Source: Mesorhizobium sp. M7A.F.Ca.US.008.03.1.1 (GTDB lineage: Bacteria > Pseudomonadota > Alphaproteobacteria > Rhizobiales > Rhizobiaceae). Taken from it: a stretch of DNA of 64,000 nucleotides. Within the stretch, counting starts at the first letter, position 1, and each line of letters opens with the position of its first letter. Position numbers and translations under genes: made by a program. Below are positions 35,079-43,757 of the stretch, in pieces. The DNA lies in assembly GCF_003997495.1 (NCBI RefSeq), contig NZ_RZRU01000021.1:46906-110905 (forward strand), written 5' to 3'. Below the pieces are notes generated by a model. The model was not told the origin of the DNA and searched no databases. It saw only the letters and a program-made list of their open reading frames with translations.

Positions 35079-36428
35079 TCAGACCTTCGACAGGCCGGCA
35101 TCCAGCGCTTCGCCGATCTTCGTCACATCAGCGGCGCTGATGATGAGCGGCGGCGACAGGATAATGGCGTTGCCGGAGACGCGCAGCATGACGCCGGCTT
35201 CGTAGGCCGCGTCCGAAACCACCGTCATGGTCTTCTTGTCGACCGGCTTCTTGGTGGCGCGATCAGAGACCAGTTCCAGCGCCGCCATCAGGCCCTTGTA
35301 CCTGACATCGCCGACGATCGCGTGCCTGGCCTTCAACCCTTCCAGCACGGCTGCGAGTTCGATACCCCGCGCGGCCGCGTTCTCGTTGAGGCGCAGCCGT
35401 TTGGTCTCGGCAAGGGCAGCCAGGCCCGCCGCGCAACCGACCGGGTGACCGGAATAGGTGTAGCCGTGGCCGATCGCGCCGAAGCTGGTCTTGTCGGCTT
35501 CGAAGATGTCGGCGACCTTGGCGCCGATCAGCGTGGCGCCGAGCGGGAAATAGCCTGAGGTGATCGCCTTGGCGATGGTCATGAAATCCGGCTTCACGCC
35601 GGACAGCCGTGAGCCCGACCAGGCGCCGGTGCGGCCGAAGCCCGTCACCACCTCGTCGGCGATCAAAAGAATCTCGTGGCGGTCGCAGATTTCGCGCACC
35701 AGCGGCATGAAGCTCTCATGCGGAACGATGACGCCGCCGGCACCGAGCACCGGCTCCATGATGAAAGCGGCGATGGTGTCGCCGCCCTGGAAGGCGATCT
35801 CGTCCTCCAGTGCCTTGGCACACAGTTTCGCCAGCCGCGCCGGGTCGGTCTCGTCGAACGGGTTGCGGAAGGTCCAGGGTGCCGGGATGTGGAAGACACC
35901 GGGCAGCAGCGGCTCGTAGTTGCGGCGGAAATTGGCGTTGCCGTTGACCGAGGCGCCGCCGAAATGCGTGCCGTGATAGCCTTTCTTCAAGGCGAGGAAT
36001 TTTGTGCGGTCGGCCTGGCCGCGGATCTTCCAGTACTGCCGCGCCAGCCGAAGTGCTGTTTCGACCGAATCCGAACCGCCCGAGGTGAAGAACGTCCGCA
36101 CCATGCCTTCTGGCTCGAACCATTCGCTAAGTTCGTAGGCGAGCTCGATCGACGGGCCGGTCGAGGTGCCGCGAAAACCGGAATAATAGGGCAGCGCCGA
36201 AAGCTGGTCGGCGATCGCCTGCTTGATCGGGTCACAGCTATAGCCGAGATTGACGTTCCACAGGCCGCCGACGGCATCGAGCACGGTGTTGCCGGCTATG
36301 TCGGTGACCATCACGCCCTCGCCCTTCATGATCACCTTTGGCGGATTGGCCCGCATCTCGGCCGGATGCGCCATCGGGTGCCAGATCGGCTTGGCGTTGG
36401 TTTCGGTGAGAAAATTGATGTCGCGCAT
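35079..36428 (-). CDS. Class III aminotransferase (omega-amino-acid type)
   Basis: A 449-residue class III aminotransferase: KPIWHPMAHPAEMRANPPKV, then FTSGGSDSVETALRLARQYW, the PLP Asp in LLIADEVVTGFGRTG and the catalytic Lys in DFMTIAKAITSGYFPLGA. The N-terminal pattern (FLTETNAKPIWHPM) is that of enzymes near beta-alanine/putrescine/pyruvate transaminases. The start is placed at 36428, where the family N-terminus begins; a longer frame to 36629 runs through the HAD gene. It probably converts an amine or the product of the APC-permease substrate into an aldehyde. Confidence 0.88.
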   Translation of the reverse strand: MRDINFLTETNAKPIWHPMAHPAEMRANPPKVIMKGEGVMVTDIAGNTVLDAVGGLWNVNLGYSCDPIKQAIADQLSALPYYSGFRGTSTGPSIELAYELSEWFEPEGMVRTFFTSGGSDSVETALRLARQYWKIRGQADRTKFLALKKGYHGTHFGGASVNGNANFRRNYEPLLPGVFHIPAPWTFRNPFDETDPARLAKLCAKALEDEIAFQGGDTIAAFIMEPVLGAGGVIVPHESFMPLVREICDRHEILLIADEVVTGFGRTGAWSGSRLSGVKPDFMTIAKAITSGYFPLGATLIGAKVADIFEADKTSFGAIGHGYTYSGHPVGCAAGLAALAETKRLRLNENAAARGIELAAVLEGLKARHAIVGDVRYKGLMAALELVSDRATKKPVDKKTMTVVSDAAYEAGVMLRVSGNAIILSPPLIISAADVTKIGEALDAGLSKV

Positions 36429-36447
36429 AAAGGACTCCGCAAAAATC

Positions 36448-37116
36448 TCAGGCAACTGGGACGAGGTCAAAATGGCCGAGGGCCTCGGCATAGGAATGAG
36501 CCGGGCGAGCGACGTCGAAATGAACCGTGCGCATGCCGGCAGCACAGCCGCCATCGACATTGCGCCGCTGGTCGTCGACGAAGACGCAAGCGCCGGCTGG
36601 CAGGTGAAGCGCCTCGGTGACGAAGGCATAGGCGCGCGGATCGGGCTTGAGGATGCCGGTGTAAGTGGCGTCGACGATCACGTCGAACAGGCCGAGCAAC
36701 GGCAGCCTCCCGCGGAAGTCGGCGCCGTAGAACAGGTCGAGTTCATTGGACAGGATGGCCAATCGAAAACCGGCAGCATGCACCGTGCGAATGGCGCTGT
36801 CAGCCTCCGGCCGCACCACCTTTTCCGGCTCGGCGCCACGCGCGCGCCGGACGAAGGTTTCCATCGCCTGCCAGTTCTCGCCGACCAGACGGCCGACCTC
36901 GCTGGTGCGGGTGCGCCAATAGTCACGTTCGCTGATCTCATCGGCCTGCATGGCGCGCCACAGCGGATCGCCGTCCGGATCGAACGGCCCGCGCCATTGC
37001 AGCATCCCCGGCGTGAGGTCGAGCGCCTGTTCGGTCAAGGCGTGGGTCTCGAACAGTGTGCGGGTGACGACGCCGCCGAAATCAAGGACAAGCGCCTGGG
37101 CGGGAACAGCACTCAC
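36448..37116 (-). CDS. HAD-superfamily hydrolase
   Basis: A 222-residue HAD-IA protein: motif I VLDFGGVVTRTLF (nucleophile Asp; the second Asp of the usual DxD is Gly), motif II LAILSNELD, motif III Lys in GILKPDPRAY and motif IV FVDDQRRNVDGG. DFGGVV-type proteins without the second Asp are common in this family and may be phosphatases or have other hydrolase roles. The GTG start overlaps the stop of the Tm-1-like gene (GTGA). A phosphatase next to a kinase and a phospho-lyase-like enzyme hints at shared phosphorylated intermediates. Confidence 0.82.
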   Translation of the reverse strand: MSAVPAQALVLDFGGVVTRTLFETHALTEQALDLTPGMLQWRGPFDPDGDPLWRAMQADEISERDYWRTRTSEVGRLVGENWQAMETFVRRARGAEPEKVVRPEADSAIRTVHAAGFRLAILSNELDLFYGADFRGRLPLLGLFDVIVDATYTGILKPDPRAYAFVTEALHLPAGACVFVDDQRRNVDGGCAAGMRTVHFDVARPAHSYAEALGHFDLVPVA

Positions 37117-38393
37117 GCTGCCACTCCCTTGGCCGGCTTGCCGCGCGGGACGATGCCTTCCTCGACCCAGCGGTCGAATATCTCGAGCGCCTTGCCGACA
37201 AAGTCGTCGCTGTTGATGTGAGCGTCGATCTCGTGGAACTCGACCCCGGCGGGAATAGCCCTGCGCATTTCATCGGCGAAGGCCGCGAGAGCCTCGGGTT
37301 CATAGAGCGGCTCGCCCTGCACGTCCCATTCCTGGATGCCTCTGGTTGGCAGTATGAAGGCGGAGCGGCCTTTCGCGGCGCCGAGCTTGGCGGCGATAGT
37401 CCTGGCGACCTGGCGGCGATCGTCGGCATCGACGGTGACCGAAGCGATCAGCCTGTTGTGGGCATGGAACGGCCGCGTCGAGAATTTAGCCGGCAAATCC
37501 TGCCAGGTCGGCAGATCGACCATGTCGACCGCCCCGGGTGCGGCGATCTGCGGAGTGCCGCGAGCGCCGGCATTCTCCAGCCGGTCGGTGCCGGAACTGA
37601 CGACGGAGCCCGCGAGATGATTGGTGATTTCCTGCAGGCTGAAGTCGAACACCGCGCAAAAATGGTCCTGACCGGCAATCGATTCGAAGGCGCGGCCGCC
37701 CATTCCAGTGGTGTGGAAGACGGCAACGTCATAGCCGCGCTGTTCCAGCGCCGGCTTCAGCGTCTTCATGTAGCGCAGGCAGCTGCTGCCGAGCGAGGTC
37801 ATGCCGATGGTCGGCCCGATTGCCAGAGCCGACATGCGGGTCTCCAGCACGATCCTGGCCGCGCCGACGACCGCACCACAGGCCTGTGACAGGACCAGCC
37901 TGCATATGCTGTTGAGGCCGTACAGCCCGCCCGCCCAGAGGATCATCATCAGGTCGGGCGCGACGCGCTCGGGCGGGATGAGGTGCGAATAGGCGATGGT
38001 CGAAACGACGAATTTCGGTACGCCGAGCGGCAGGCAAAGCGCCACGTCGAGCGCCAGATCGGTCCCCATCGAACCGCCGATGGCGATGAAGGCGTCGATC
38101 TCGCCGTTTTGATGGAGCTTGCGCACCAGCTGCACGGCGCCGCCGGCCATCAGCGTCATGGCGGTGTTCTCGTCACCGCTCGAGACGATCTCGGTGATCG
38201 TCACATCGACCGCCCGCGCCACGGCATGCTTGTCGTGGTCCGGGCTGTAGGGCGGGTCGCCCAGCACGCTGACATCCATCATCACGGCGCTGCCGCCTGA
38301 CTGCTCGATGCACTGTTTCATGTACAACAGCTCTTCGGCCTTTGTGTCGCCCGTGCCGATGACCAGGATGCGGGGCGCAGTCTCCGAGGGCAT
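37113..38393 (-). CDS. Tm-1-like/UPF0261 family protein
   Basis: A 426-residue protein of the UPF0261/Tm-1 N-terminal domain family. It opens with ILVIGTGDTKAEELLYMKQC and carries AIGGSMGTDLALDVALCLPL and HTTGMGGRAFESIAGQDHFC. The plant relative Tm-1 binds ATP and blocks tobamovirus replicase; bacterial members are uncharacterised but recur beside catabolic genes and TIM-barrel signal proteins. Here it directly follows an IclR regulator (shared base at 38393) and precedes the HAD hydrolase, so it is part of the catabolic operon. Its biochemical role is unknown. Confidence 0.85.
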   Translation of the reverse strand: MPSETAPRILVIGTGDTKAEELLYMKQCIEQSGGSAVMMDVSVLGDPPYSPDHDKHAVARAVDVTITEIVSSGDENTAMTLMAGGAVQLVRKLHQNGEIDAFIAIGGSMGTDLALDVALCLPLGVPKFVVSTIAYSHLIPPERVAPDLMMILWAGGLYGLNSICRLVLSQACGAVVGAARIVLETRMSALAIGPTIGMTSLGSSCLRYMKTLKPALEQRGYDVAVFHTTGMGGRAFESIAGQDHFCAVFDFSLQEITNHLAGSVVSSGTDRLENAGARGTPQIAAPGAVDMVDLPTWQDLPAKFSTRPFHAHNRLIASVTVDADDRRQVARTIAAKLGAAKGRSAFILPTRGIQEWDVQGEPLYEPEALAAFADEMRRAIPAGVEFHEIDAHINSDDFVGKALEIFDRWVEEGIVPRGKPAKGVAA

Positions 38394-39190
38394 CAGGCCT
38401 GCCTCCTCAAGATTTGCAGGTTTTCGCCGTTGAGGCGCATGGAAACCTCCCGTGCCGCCGTCCTCACGGCAAGTCCCCGTTCGGCGATCGCGGCTGCCGT
38501 CGTTCTGGCCTTTGGTGCCGCCACCGCAATGGTGCCGAGCGCAAAGCCATCCGCCCCGCGGATTGCCGCCGCGACGCTGATCACACCTTCCTCATAGCCC
38601 TGGTCGCAGATCGAATAGCCACGCTCGCGCGCCTCGCCCATGGATCTTGAGATGGCGGCCGCCTCGATCAGCGTATGGGCCGTGAAGGCGTCGAGCGAAC
38701 CCGTCAGGCACGCCTTGACGGTCTCGTCGCGGGCGAAGGCCAGATAGGCGATGCCCGACGCGGTCGAATGCAGGGGCAGCAACTGGCCGATGTCGATGTT
38801 GACCCGGTTTGCCCATGCCGGATGCTCGACATGGACGGTTACCAGCCTGTCGACGCCGAATTCCGACAAATGCACGGTCTCGACCGTCAATGCCGCCAGG
38901 TCCCGCACCAGCGGAACAGCCGTCTGCAGGAAGGGAAAGCGCGCCTCGCGGATGCGCGCCAGCCGCGACAGACCGGCGCCGAGGCGGTAGTGCCGCGTGC
39001 CGGTATCCTGCTCGACGAAACCATGGCCCGCCAGCGCAACCAGCAGCCGCCTTGTCGTCGCCTTGTCGAAGCCCGAGCGGCGCGCCAGGTCGGACAGGCC
39101 GAGCTCGGGCTCGTCGACGCTGAACAGCTCCAGAAGCGAGATCGCTTTTCCGACCGTACTCAAATTTGCCTCCCGGTTCGGCACAATCAT
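38393..39190 (-). CDS. IclR-family transcriptional regulator
   Basis: A 265-residue regulator. The N-terminal winged helix is TVGKAISLLELFSVDEPELG with LARRSGFDKATTRRLLVALA as recognition part; the effector domain has AGLSRLARIREARFPFL and GYEEGVISVAAAIRGADGFA, both typical of IclR. It heads the minus-strand operon and is divergent from the APC permease, with a palindrome GGTTCAAATAATGAACC between, so it likely controls both directions. Confidence 0.9.
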   Translation of the reverse strand: MIVPNREANLSTVGKAISLLELFSVDEPELGLSDLARRSGFDKATTRRLLVALAGHGFVEQDTGTRHYRLGAGLSRLARIREARFPFLQTAVPLVRDLAALTVETVHLSEFGVDRLVTVHVEHPAWANRVNIDIGQLLPLHSTASGIAYLAFARDETVKACLTGSLDAFTAHTLIEAAAISRSMGEARERGYSICDQGYEEGVISVAAAIRGADGFALGTIAVAAPKARTTAAAIAERGLAVRTAAREVSMRLNGENLQILRRQA

Positions 39191-39251
39191 TTAACGTGTG
39201 AATTAACTTGACAGGCATCGGCATTGTTTGCAAGTCTATATTCAAAATAAT

Positions 39252-39268
39252 GGTTCAAATAATGAACC
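39252..39268. promoter_or_regulatory. IclR-type operator palindrome
   Basis: GGTTCAAATAATGAACC is a perfect inverted repeat with 6-bp arms and 5-base spacer. TTCAAAATAATGG just upstream repeats part of it. It lies in the 130-base divergent region between the IclR gene and the APC permease, downstream of a consensus TTGACA at 39208-39213. IclR proteins bind palindromes of this size. Confidence 0.55.
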
Positions 39269-39320
39269 GACCACCAGAGTGCATGGGACAGGCCATTCGG
39301 CCGGTAAATAGGAGGGATCA

Positions 39321-40769
39321 ATGACAGCAGTCTCGGAACAGGCGCCGGCCAACAGGCTGCGCAAGAACAGTCTTGGCGTCGGCGCCATCACCTTCATGGT
39401 GATTTCGGCGGCCGCACCGCTTACCGCGGTCGCCGGGGGGACCCCGCTCGGCATGCTGATGGGCAATGGCGCCGGCTTTGCCGGCACCTATCTGATCGTG
39501 ACGGTGCTGCTGCTTCTGTTCGCGGTCGGCTATGTCGCCATGTCACGCCATGTCGGCAATGCCGGCGCCTTCTATGCCTATGCCGCGCGCGGCCTCGGCA
39601 GCATGGCCGGCGGCGCCACGGCGCTGATCGCCATCCTGTCCTACAACGCCATGCAGATCGGGGTCATGGGTCTCCTGGGTGCCGCGACATCAGGCCTGTT
39701 CGCCGGCTGGGGCATCAATCTGCCCTGGTGGGTATGGAGCTTCATCGCCATCGCGCTGGTGGCCGTGCTCGGCTACCGACAGGTCGACCTCTCCGCCAAG
39801 ATCCTGACGGTGCTGGTGCTGTGCGAATATCTGGTGGTGCTGGTCCTGGACATCGCCATCCTGAAGACCGGCGGCGATAGCGGCCTGTCGGCGGCGCCGT
39901 TCAGCTGGAGCCAGATCGTCAGCGGCTCGCCGGCCATCGCCATCCTGTTCTGCTTTGCCGCCTTCATCGGCTTCGAGGCGACGACGATCTATGCCGAGGA
40001 AGCCCGTGATCCAAAGGTCACCATTCCGCGCGCCACCTATTTCTCGGTCGTGCTGATCGGCGTCTTCTACATGCTCACGGCATGGCTGATGGCGGTTGGC
40101 GCCGGTGTCGACAAATTGCTGCCGACGCTGCAGGGATTGCAGGATCCGACGACCTTCCTGTTCGGCCTGTCCGACCGCTACGCCGGAACGATGCTGTCGC
40201 AGGCGATGAGCATCCTGTTCGTGTCGAGCCTGTTTGCCGGCGTGCTAGCGTTCCACAATGCGGTGGCCCGCTACATCTATGTCTCGGGCCGCGAAAAGCT
40301 GTTGCCGCAGACGATCGGCGTGACGCATTCGGTGCACCAGAGCCCGCATGTCGCTTCCGTCATCCAGAGCGTGCTCGCCGCGGTCGTCGTCGGGCTGTTC
40401 GCCGTGCTCGGCCTCGATCCGGTGCTGGCATTGTTTTCGTGGCTGACCAATGTCGCGACGCTCGGCGTCATCGTCATGATGGCGGTGGCCTCGCTCGCCA
40501 TGGTGATGTTCTTCCGCGCCAATCCATCGACGCAGGAGAACGCGATGAAGACCACCATCCTGCCCGGGCTGACCTTCATCGCCTTCGTCATCATCATCTA
40601 CCTGATCGTCATCAATTTCGGCAGCCTGTCCGGGGCCGGCGGTTTCCTTGGCGTGTTCCTGCCGGGGCTGGTGCTGATCGCCGCGATCGTCGGCCTGCTG
40701 CTGGCCAGCGCGCTCAAGAGCCGCGATCCGGTCGCGTTCAAAAACCTCGGCCAGCCGCTGAAAGATTGA
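39321..40769 (+). CDS. APC-superfamily amino acid/amine permease
   Basis: A 482-residue inner-membrane transporter with about twelve hydrophobic segments. The unwound helix-1 motif is MVISAAAPLTAVAGGTPLGM, helix 6 contains FCFAAFIGFEATTIYAEEAR, and VLAFHNAVARYIYVSGREKL follows. The family imports amino acids or polyamines by proton or sodium symport. AGGAGGG lies just before the ATG. It heads the plus-strand unit permease, P450, aldehyde dehydrogenase and probably delivers the substrate for the whole cluster. Confidence 0.92.
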   Translation: MTAVSEQAPANRLRKNSLGVGAITFMVISAAAPLTAVAGGTPLGMLMGNGAGFAGTYLIVTVLLLLFAVGYVAMSRHVGNAGAFYAYAARGLGSMAGGATALIAILSYNAMQIGVMGLLGAATSGLFAGWGINLPWWVWSFIAIALVAVLGYRQVDLSAKILTVLVLCEYLVVLVLDIAILKTGGDSGLSAAPFSWSQIVSGSPAIAILFCFAAFIGFEATTIYAEEARDPKVTIPRATYFSVVLIGVFYMLTAWLMAVGAGVDKLLPTLQGLQDPTTFLFGLSDRYAGTMLSQAMSILFVSSLFAGVLAFHNAVARYIYVSGREKLLPQTIGVTHSVHQSPHVASVIQSVLAAVVVGLFAVLGLDPVLALFSWLTNVATLGVIVMMAVASLAMVMFFRANPSTQENAMKTTILPGLTFIAFVIIIYLIVINFGSLSGAGGFLGVFLPGLVLIAAIVGLLLASALKSRDPVAFKNLGQPLKD

Positions 40770-40826
40770 GAAAAGCAAAGGGGCGGCGTGCCACGCCGCC
40801 CTTACACCACAAAGGGAGTGGCGGAT

Positions 40827-42020
40827 TTGAGCTTTGCCGAAAATATCACCGTCGAGGCATTGGAAGCCGATCCCTACCCGATCTATGCCGAACTCAGGCG
40901 CAGCGCGCCTGTCGCTTTCGTGCCGGCGGTCAATCTGTGGTTCGTCACCCGCTGGAAGGATGTCGAGAGCGTTGCCAAGTCGCCCGAGATCTTCTCCGCC
41001 GTGGTCGGCTCGTCACCGGTCGAGCGGTCCTTCGGCAAGCCCACCATCCTGACCACCGATGGCGAGATGCACAAGCAACTGCGCCAGGGCGCCGACCCGA
41101 AATACCGGCCGCGCACCGTCGCCGCCTATGCCGGCGACCTCGTGCGGTCGATTGCCGAACCTTTTCTCGATCGGATCGCCAACCAGGGCTCCGCCGAGCT
41201 GATGGCCGATTATCTCGAGCCGGTGTCGACGCTCAGCCTGGCGCGCTCGCTCGGCCTTGCCGACATCGACATGCCGAAGCTGCGCCGCTGGTTCTACGGC
41301 CTTGCCCAGGGCGCCATCAATTTCGAGAACGACCCGAAGCGGCAGGAGATCGCCGACGCAATCAGCGCCGAGGTCGGCGACGCGATCCTGCCGACGCTGG
41401 AAAGACTTGCGCGCCAGCCAGATGACTCGGCGCTGTCGCATATGCTGCATGACGGCATGCCGGAAGGCACGACGCGACCGATCGATTTTTTGATGCCAAG
41501 CATCAAGGTGATCCTGCTCGGTGGCATGCAGGAGCCCGGACATGGCGCCGGCTCGATCCTCGCCGGCCTGCTGGCCCACCCCGAGCAATTGCGGCAAGTG
41601 CTCGCCGATCCCGAGACCTTTGTGCCCAGAGCTGTCGACGAAGGCTTGCGCTGGGTGGCGCCGATCGGCACGCAGACGCGGCAGACGACGCGGGCGGTCG
41701 AGCTTGGCGGCGTGACGATCCCTGCCGGTGCTGCCGTCGCCGCCCTCGTCTCTTCGGCAAGCCGCGACGAGAGCCGCTTTGCCGATCCCGACCGCTTCGA
41801 CATCAACCGCGATGAAGGCAACCATGCCGCCTTCGGCTTCGGCCATCATTTCTGTTCGGGCCGGTTTTTCGCGCGCGAGCAGATGTGCCTCGCGGTAAGG
41901 CTGCTGCTCCAACGCTTCCCCGATCTCCGCCTGGTGCCGGGCAAGGAGCCGGTGTTTCGCGGCTGGGAATTCCGCGCGCCAACCACATTGCATGTTTCCC
42001 TGGGAGTCCGTCACCCATGA
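40827..42020 (+). CDS. Cytochrome P450 with atypical I-helix
   Basis: About 397 residues from a TTG start (40827) with GGGAG upstream; GTG codons at 40818 and 40788 are alternatives. The heme-thiolate motif FGFGHHFCSGRFFAREQ has Cys343. The K-helix ExxR is E272-G-L-R. The I-helix reads LLGGMQEPGHGAGS: Glu236 takes the acid position, but the next residue, usually Thr for oxygen activation, is Pro237. No ferredoxin is encoded beside it. The stop overlaps the aldehyde dehydrogenase start (ATGA), so the two probably act in sequence, for example oxidative dealkylation or deamination followed by aldehyde oxidation. Confidence 0.88.
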   Translation: MSFAENITVEALEADPYPIYAELRRSAPVAFVPAVNLWFVTRWKDVESVAKSPEIFSAVVGSSPVERSFGKPTILTTDGEMHKQLRQGADPKYRPRTVAAYAGDLVRSIAEPFLDRIANQGSAELMADYLEPVSTLSLARSLGLADIDMPKLRRWFYGLAQGAINFENDPKRQEIADAISAEVGDAILPTLERLARQPDDSALSHMLHDGMPEGTTRPIDFLMPSIKVILLGGMQEPGHGAGSILAGLLAHPEQLRQVLADPETFVPRAVDEGLRWVAPIGTQTRQTTRAVELGGVTIPAGAAVAALVSSASRDESRFADPDRFDINRDEGNHAAFGFGHHFCSGRFFAREQMCLAVRLLLQRFPDLRLVPGKEPVFRGWEFRAPTTLHVSLGVRHP

Positions 42021-43504
42021 TCAGCCAGAACGCCATCGACACGCTGCGCAAGGCAGAGATCGGCGCGCGGGGCCTGTTCATCGATGGCGTGCGGATCGAG
42101 GCAACAAGCGGCGCAAGCCTGCCGGTGACGTCGCCGATCGACGGCCGGCCTTTCGCCAGCATCGCCGACGGCAACGCCGCCGATATCGACCGCGCCGTGA
42201 AGTCGGCGCGCGAGGCGTTCGAGAAGGGCTCGTGGTCGCGCGCCGCACCGGCGTTTCGCAAGAAGGTGCTGACGAAATTCGCCGAGCTGGTCGAAAAGCA
42301 TGCCGACGAGCTGGCCGTGCTCGGCGTGCGCGACAATGGCACCGAGATCGGCATGGCCTACAAGGCCGAACCGCTGTCGACCGCCGGCACCATCCGCTAT
42401 TATGCCGAGGCGATCGACAAGGTCTATGGCGAGATTGCGCCGACAGCCGACAATGTGCTGGGACTGATCCACAAGGAGCCGCTCGGCGTCGTCGGCGTCA
42501 TCGTGCCGTGGAATTTTCCGCTGATGATCGGCGCCTGGAAGATCGCGCCCGCACTTGCCGCCGGCAATTGCGTGGTGGTCAAGCCGCCGGAAATCGCTTC
42601 GCTGACGCTGCTGCGGCTGGCCGAACTGGCAAGCGAGGCCGGTTTGCCTCCCGGTGTGCTCAACATCGTCACCGGGCGCGGCGCGGTCACCGGCGAGGCG
42701 CTCGGGCTGCACATGGATGTCGACGCCATCGCCTTCACCGGTTCCGGGCCGGTCGGCAGGCGGCTGCTCGAATATTCCGCCCGCTCCAACCTGAAGCGCA
42801 TCTTCCTCGAACTCGGCGGCAAGTCGCCGAACATCGTCTTTGCCGACGCCCCGGACCTGAAGCAGGCGGCGGTCGTCTCGGCCAATGGTATCTTCCGCAA
42901 TTCCGGCCAGGTCTGCGTCGCCGGCTCCCGCCTCCTCGTCCAGGCGGCGGTCTATGACCGCTTCATGGACGAACTGCTCTCGGCGACGACGCGGCTGAAA
43001 GTCGGCGATCCGCTCGATCTGGCCAGTGATGTCGGCGCGGTGTCGAGCGCGGAACAGCTGAACAAGAATCTCGGCTTCGTCGCCAGGGCCACCGAAGAAG
43101 GCGCCCGTCTCGTCACTGGCGGCGAACGGATCCTGACCGAGACCGGCGGCAGCTACATGGCGCCGACCATCTTCGAGAACGTCACGCAAGACATGCAGTT
43201 GGCGCGTGAGGAGGTGTTCGGGCCGGTACTCGGCGTCATGCGCTTCGAGACCGAGGAGCAGGCGGTGCGGCTTGCCAATTCGACCGTCTACGGGCTTGCC
43301 TCTGCGGTGTGGACCGCCAACCTCTCCACCGCGCATCGCATGGTGCGCGCCATCAATGCCGGCGTCGTCCACGTCAACACCTATGGCGGCGCCGACATCA
43401 CCGTGCCGCTCGGCGGCGTCAAGCAGTCCGGCTTCGGCCGCGACAAGTCGTTGCACGCGCTGGAGAAATATCTGGAACTCAAGACGGCCTGGATCGCCCT
43501 TTGA
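42017..43504 (+). CDS. NAD(P)-dependent aldehyde dehydrogenase (PuuC/AldA-like)
   Basis: A 495-residue aldehyde dehydrogenase with Cys300 in NSGQVCVAGSRLLVQ, the base Glu in FLELGGKSPNIVF and the coenzyme motif FTGSGPVGRRLLE. It resembles gamma-glutamyl-gamma-aminobutyraldehyde and betaine-aldehyde dehydrogenases. The start is set at 42017 (ATGA overlap with the P450 stop), which restores the family N-terminus. It should oxidise the aldehyde made by the aminotransferase, phospho-lyase or P450 of this region. Confidence 0.9.
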   Translation: MISQNAIDTLRKAEIGARGLFIDGVRIEATSGASLPVTSPIDGRPFASIADGNAADIDRAVKSAREAFEKGSWSRAAPAFRKKVLTKFAELVEKHADELAVLGVRDNGTEIGMAYKAEPLSTAGTIRYYAEAIDKVYGEIAPTADNVLGLIHKEPLGVVGVIVPWNFPLMIGAWKIAPALAAGNCVVVKPPEIASLTLLRLAELASEAGLPPGVLNIVTGRGAVTGEALGLHMDVDAIAFTGSGPVGRRLLEYSARSNLKRIFLELGGKSPNIVFADAPDLKQAAVVSANGIFRNSGQVCVAGSRLLVQAAVYDRFMDELLSATTRLKVGDPLDLASDVGAVSSAEQLNKNLGFVARATEEGARLVTGGERILTETGGSYMAPTIFENVTQDMQLAREEVFGPVLGVMRFETEEQAVRLANSTVYGLASAVWTANLSTAHRMVRAINAGVVHVNTYGGADITVPLGGVKQSGFGRDKSLHALEKYLELKTAWIAL

Positions 43505-43757
43505 GGCTGGCGGCTGCGCCGGTTTTTTCCGAGTATCTGACCTTGCTTGCGAAGCACAGCGGATCGAAGCGTAGCCCACCGCGATCGATTCAATGGCGTC
43601 TCGTTCTCACTCACGCGAGAATTTTGAGAGAATATTCCCGGCTTTGGCGAGAACGGCGAAACGCGTTCTTTGATATAACAGTTAGAATTTCTGAGGATGT
43701 GACCAAGGCTAGGTAATCCGCCTCGCTGCCATGACTTCACAACCGCAGAGATCAATC
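43505..43757. other. Intergenic leader upstream of metQ
   Basis: About 250 bases with lower GC in the middle (TTTTGAGAGAATATTC, then TTTGATATAACAG). TATAAC could be a -10 box, but no -35 at proper distance was seen. I looked for a SAM-II or other SAM riboswitch, as found before methionine genes in alphaproteobacteria, and did not recognise one. Confidence 0.3.

Noticed and set aside
42011..43579. 522-codon antisense frame opposite the aldehyde dehydrogenase
   Set aside because: Same composition artefact; the opposite strand has a complete enzyme with catalytic Cys and Glu.
43505..43757. SAM-II riboswitch before metQ
   Set aside because: Its characteristic GATTT...GCGTGA...GCTAA pattern was not found; only AT-rich stretches are present.
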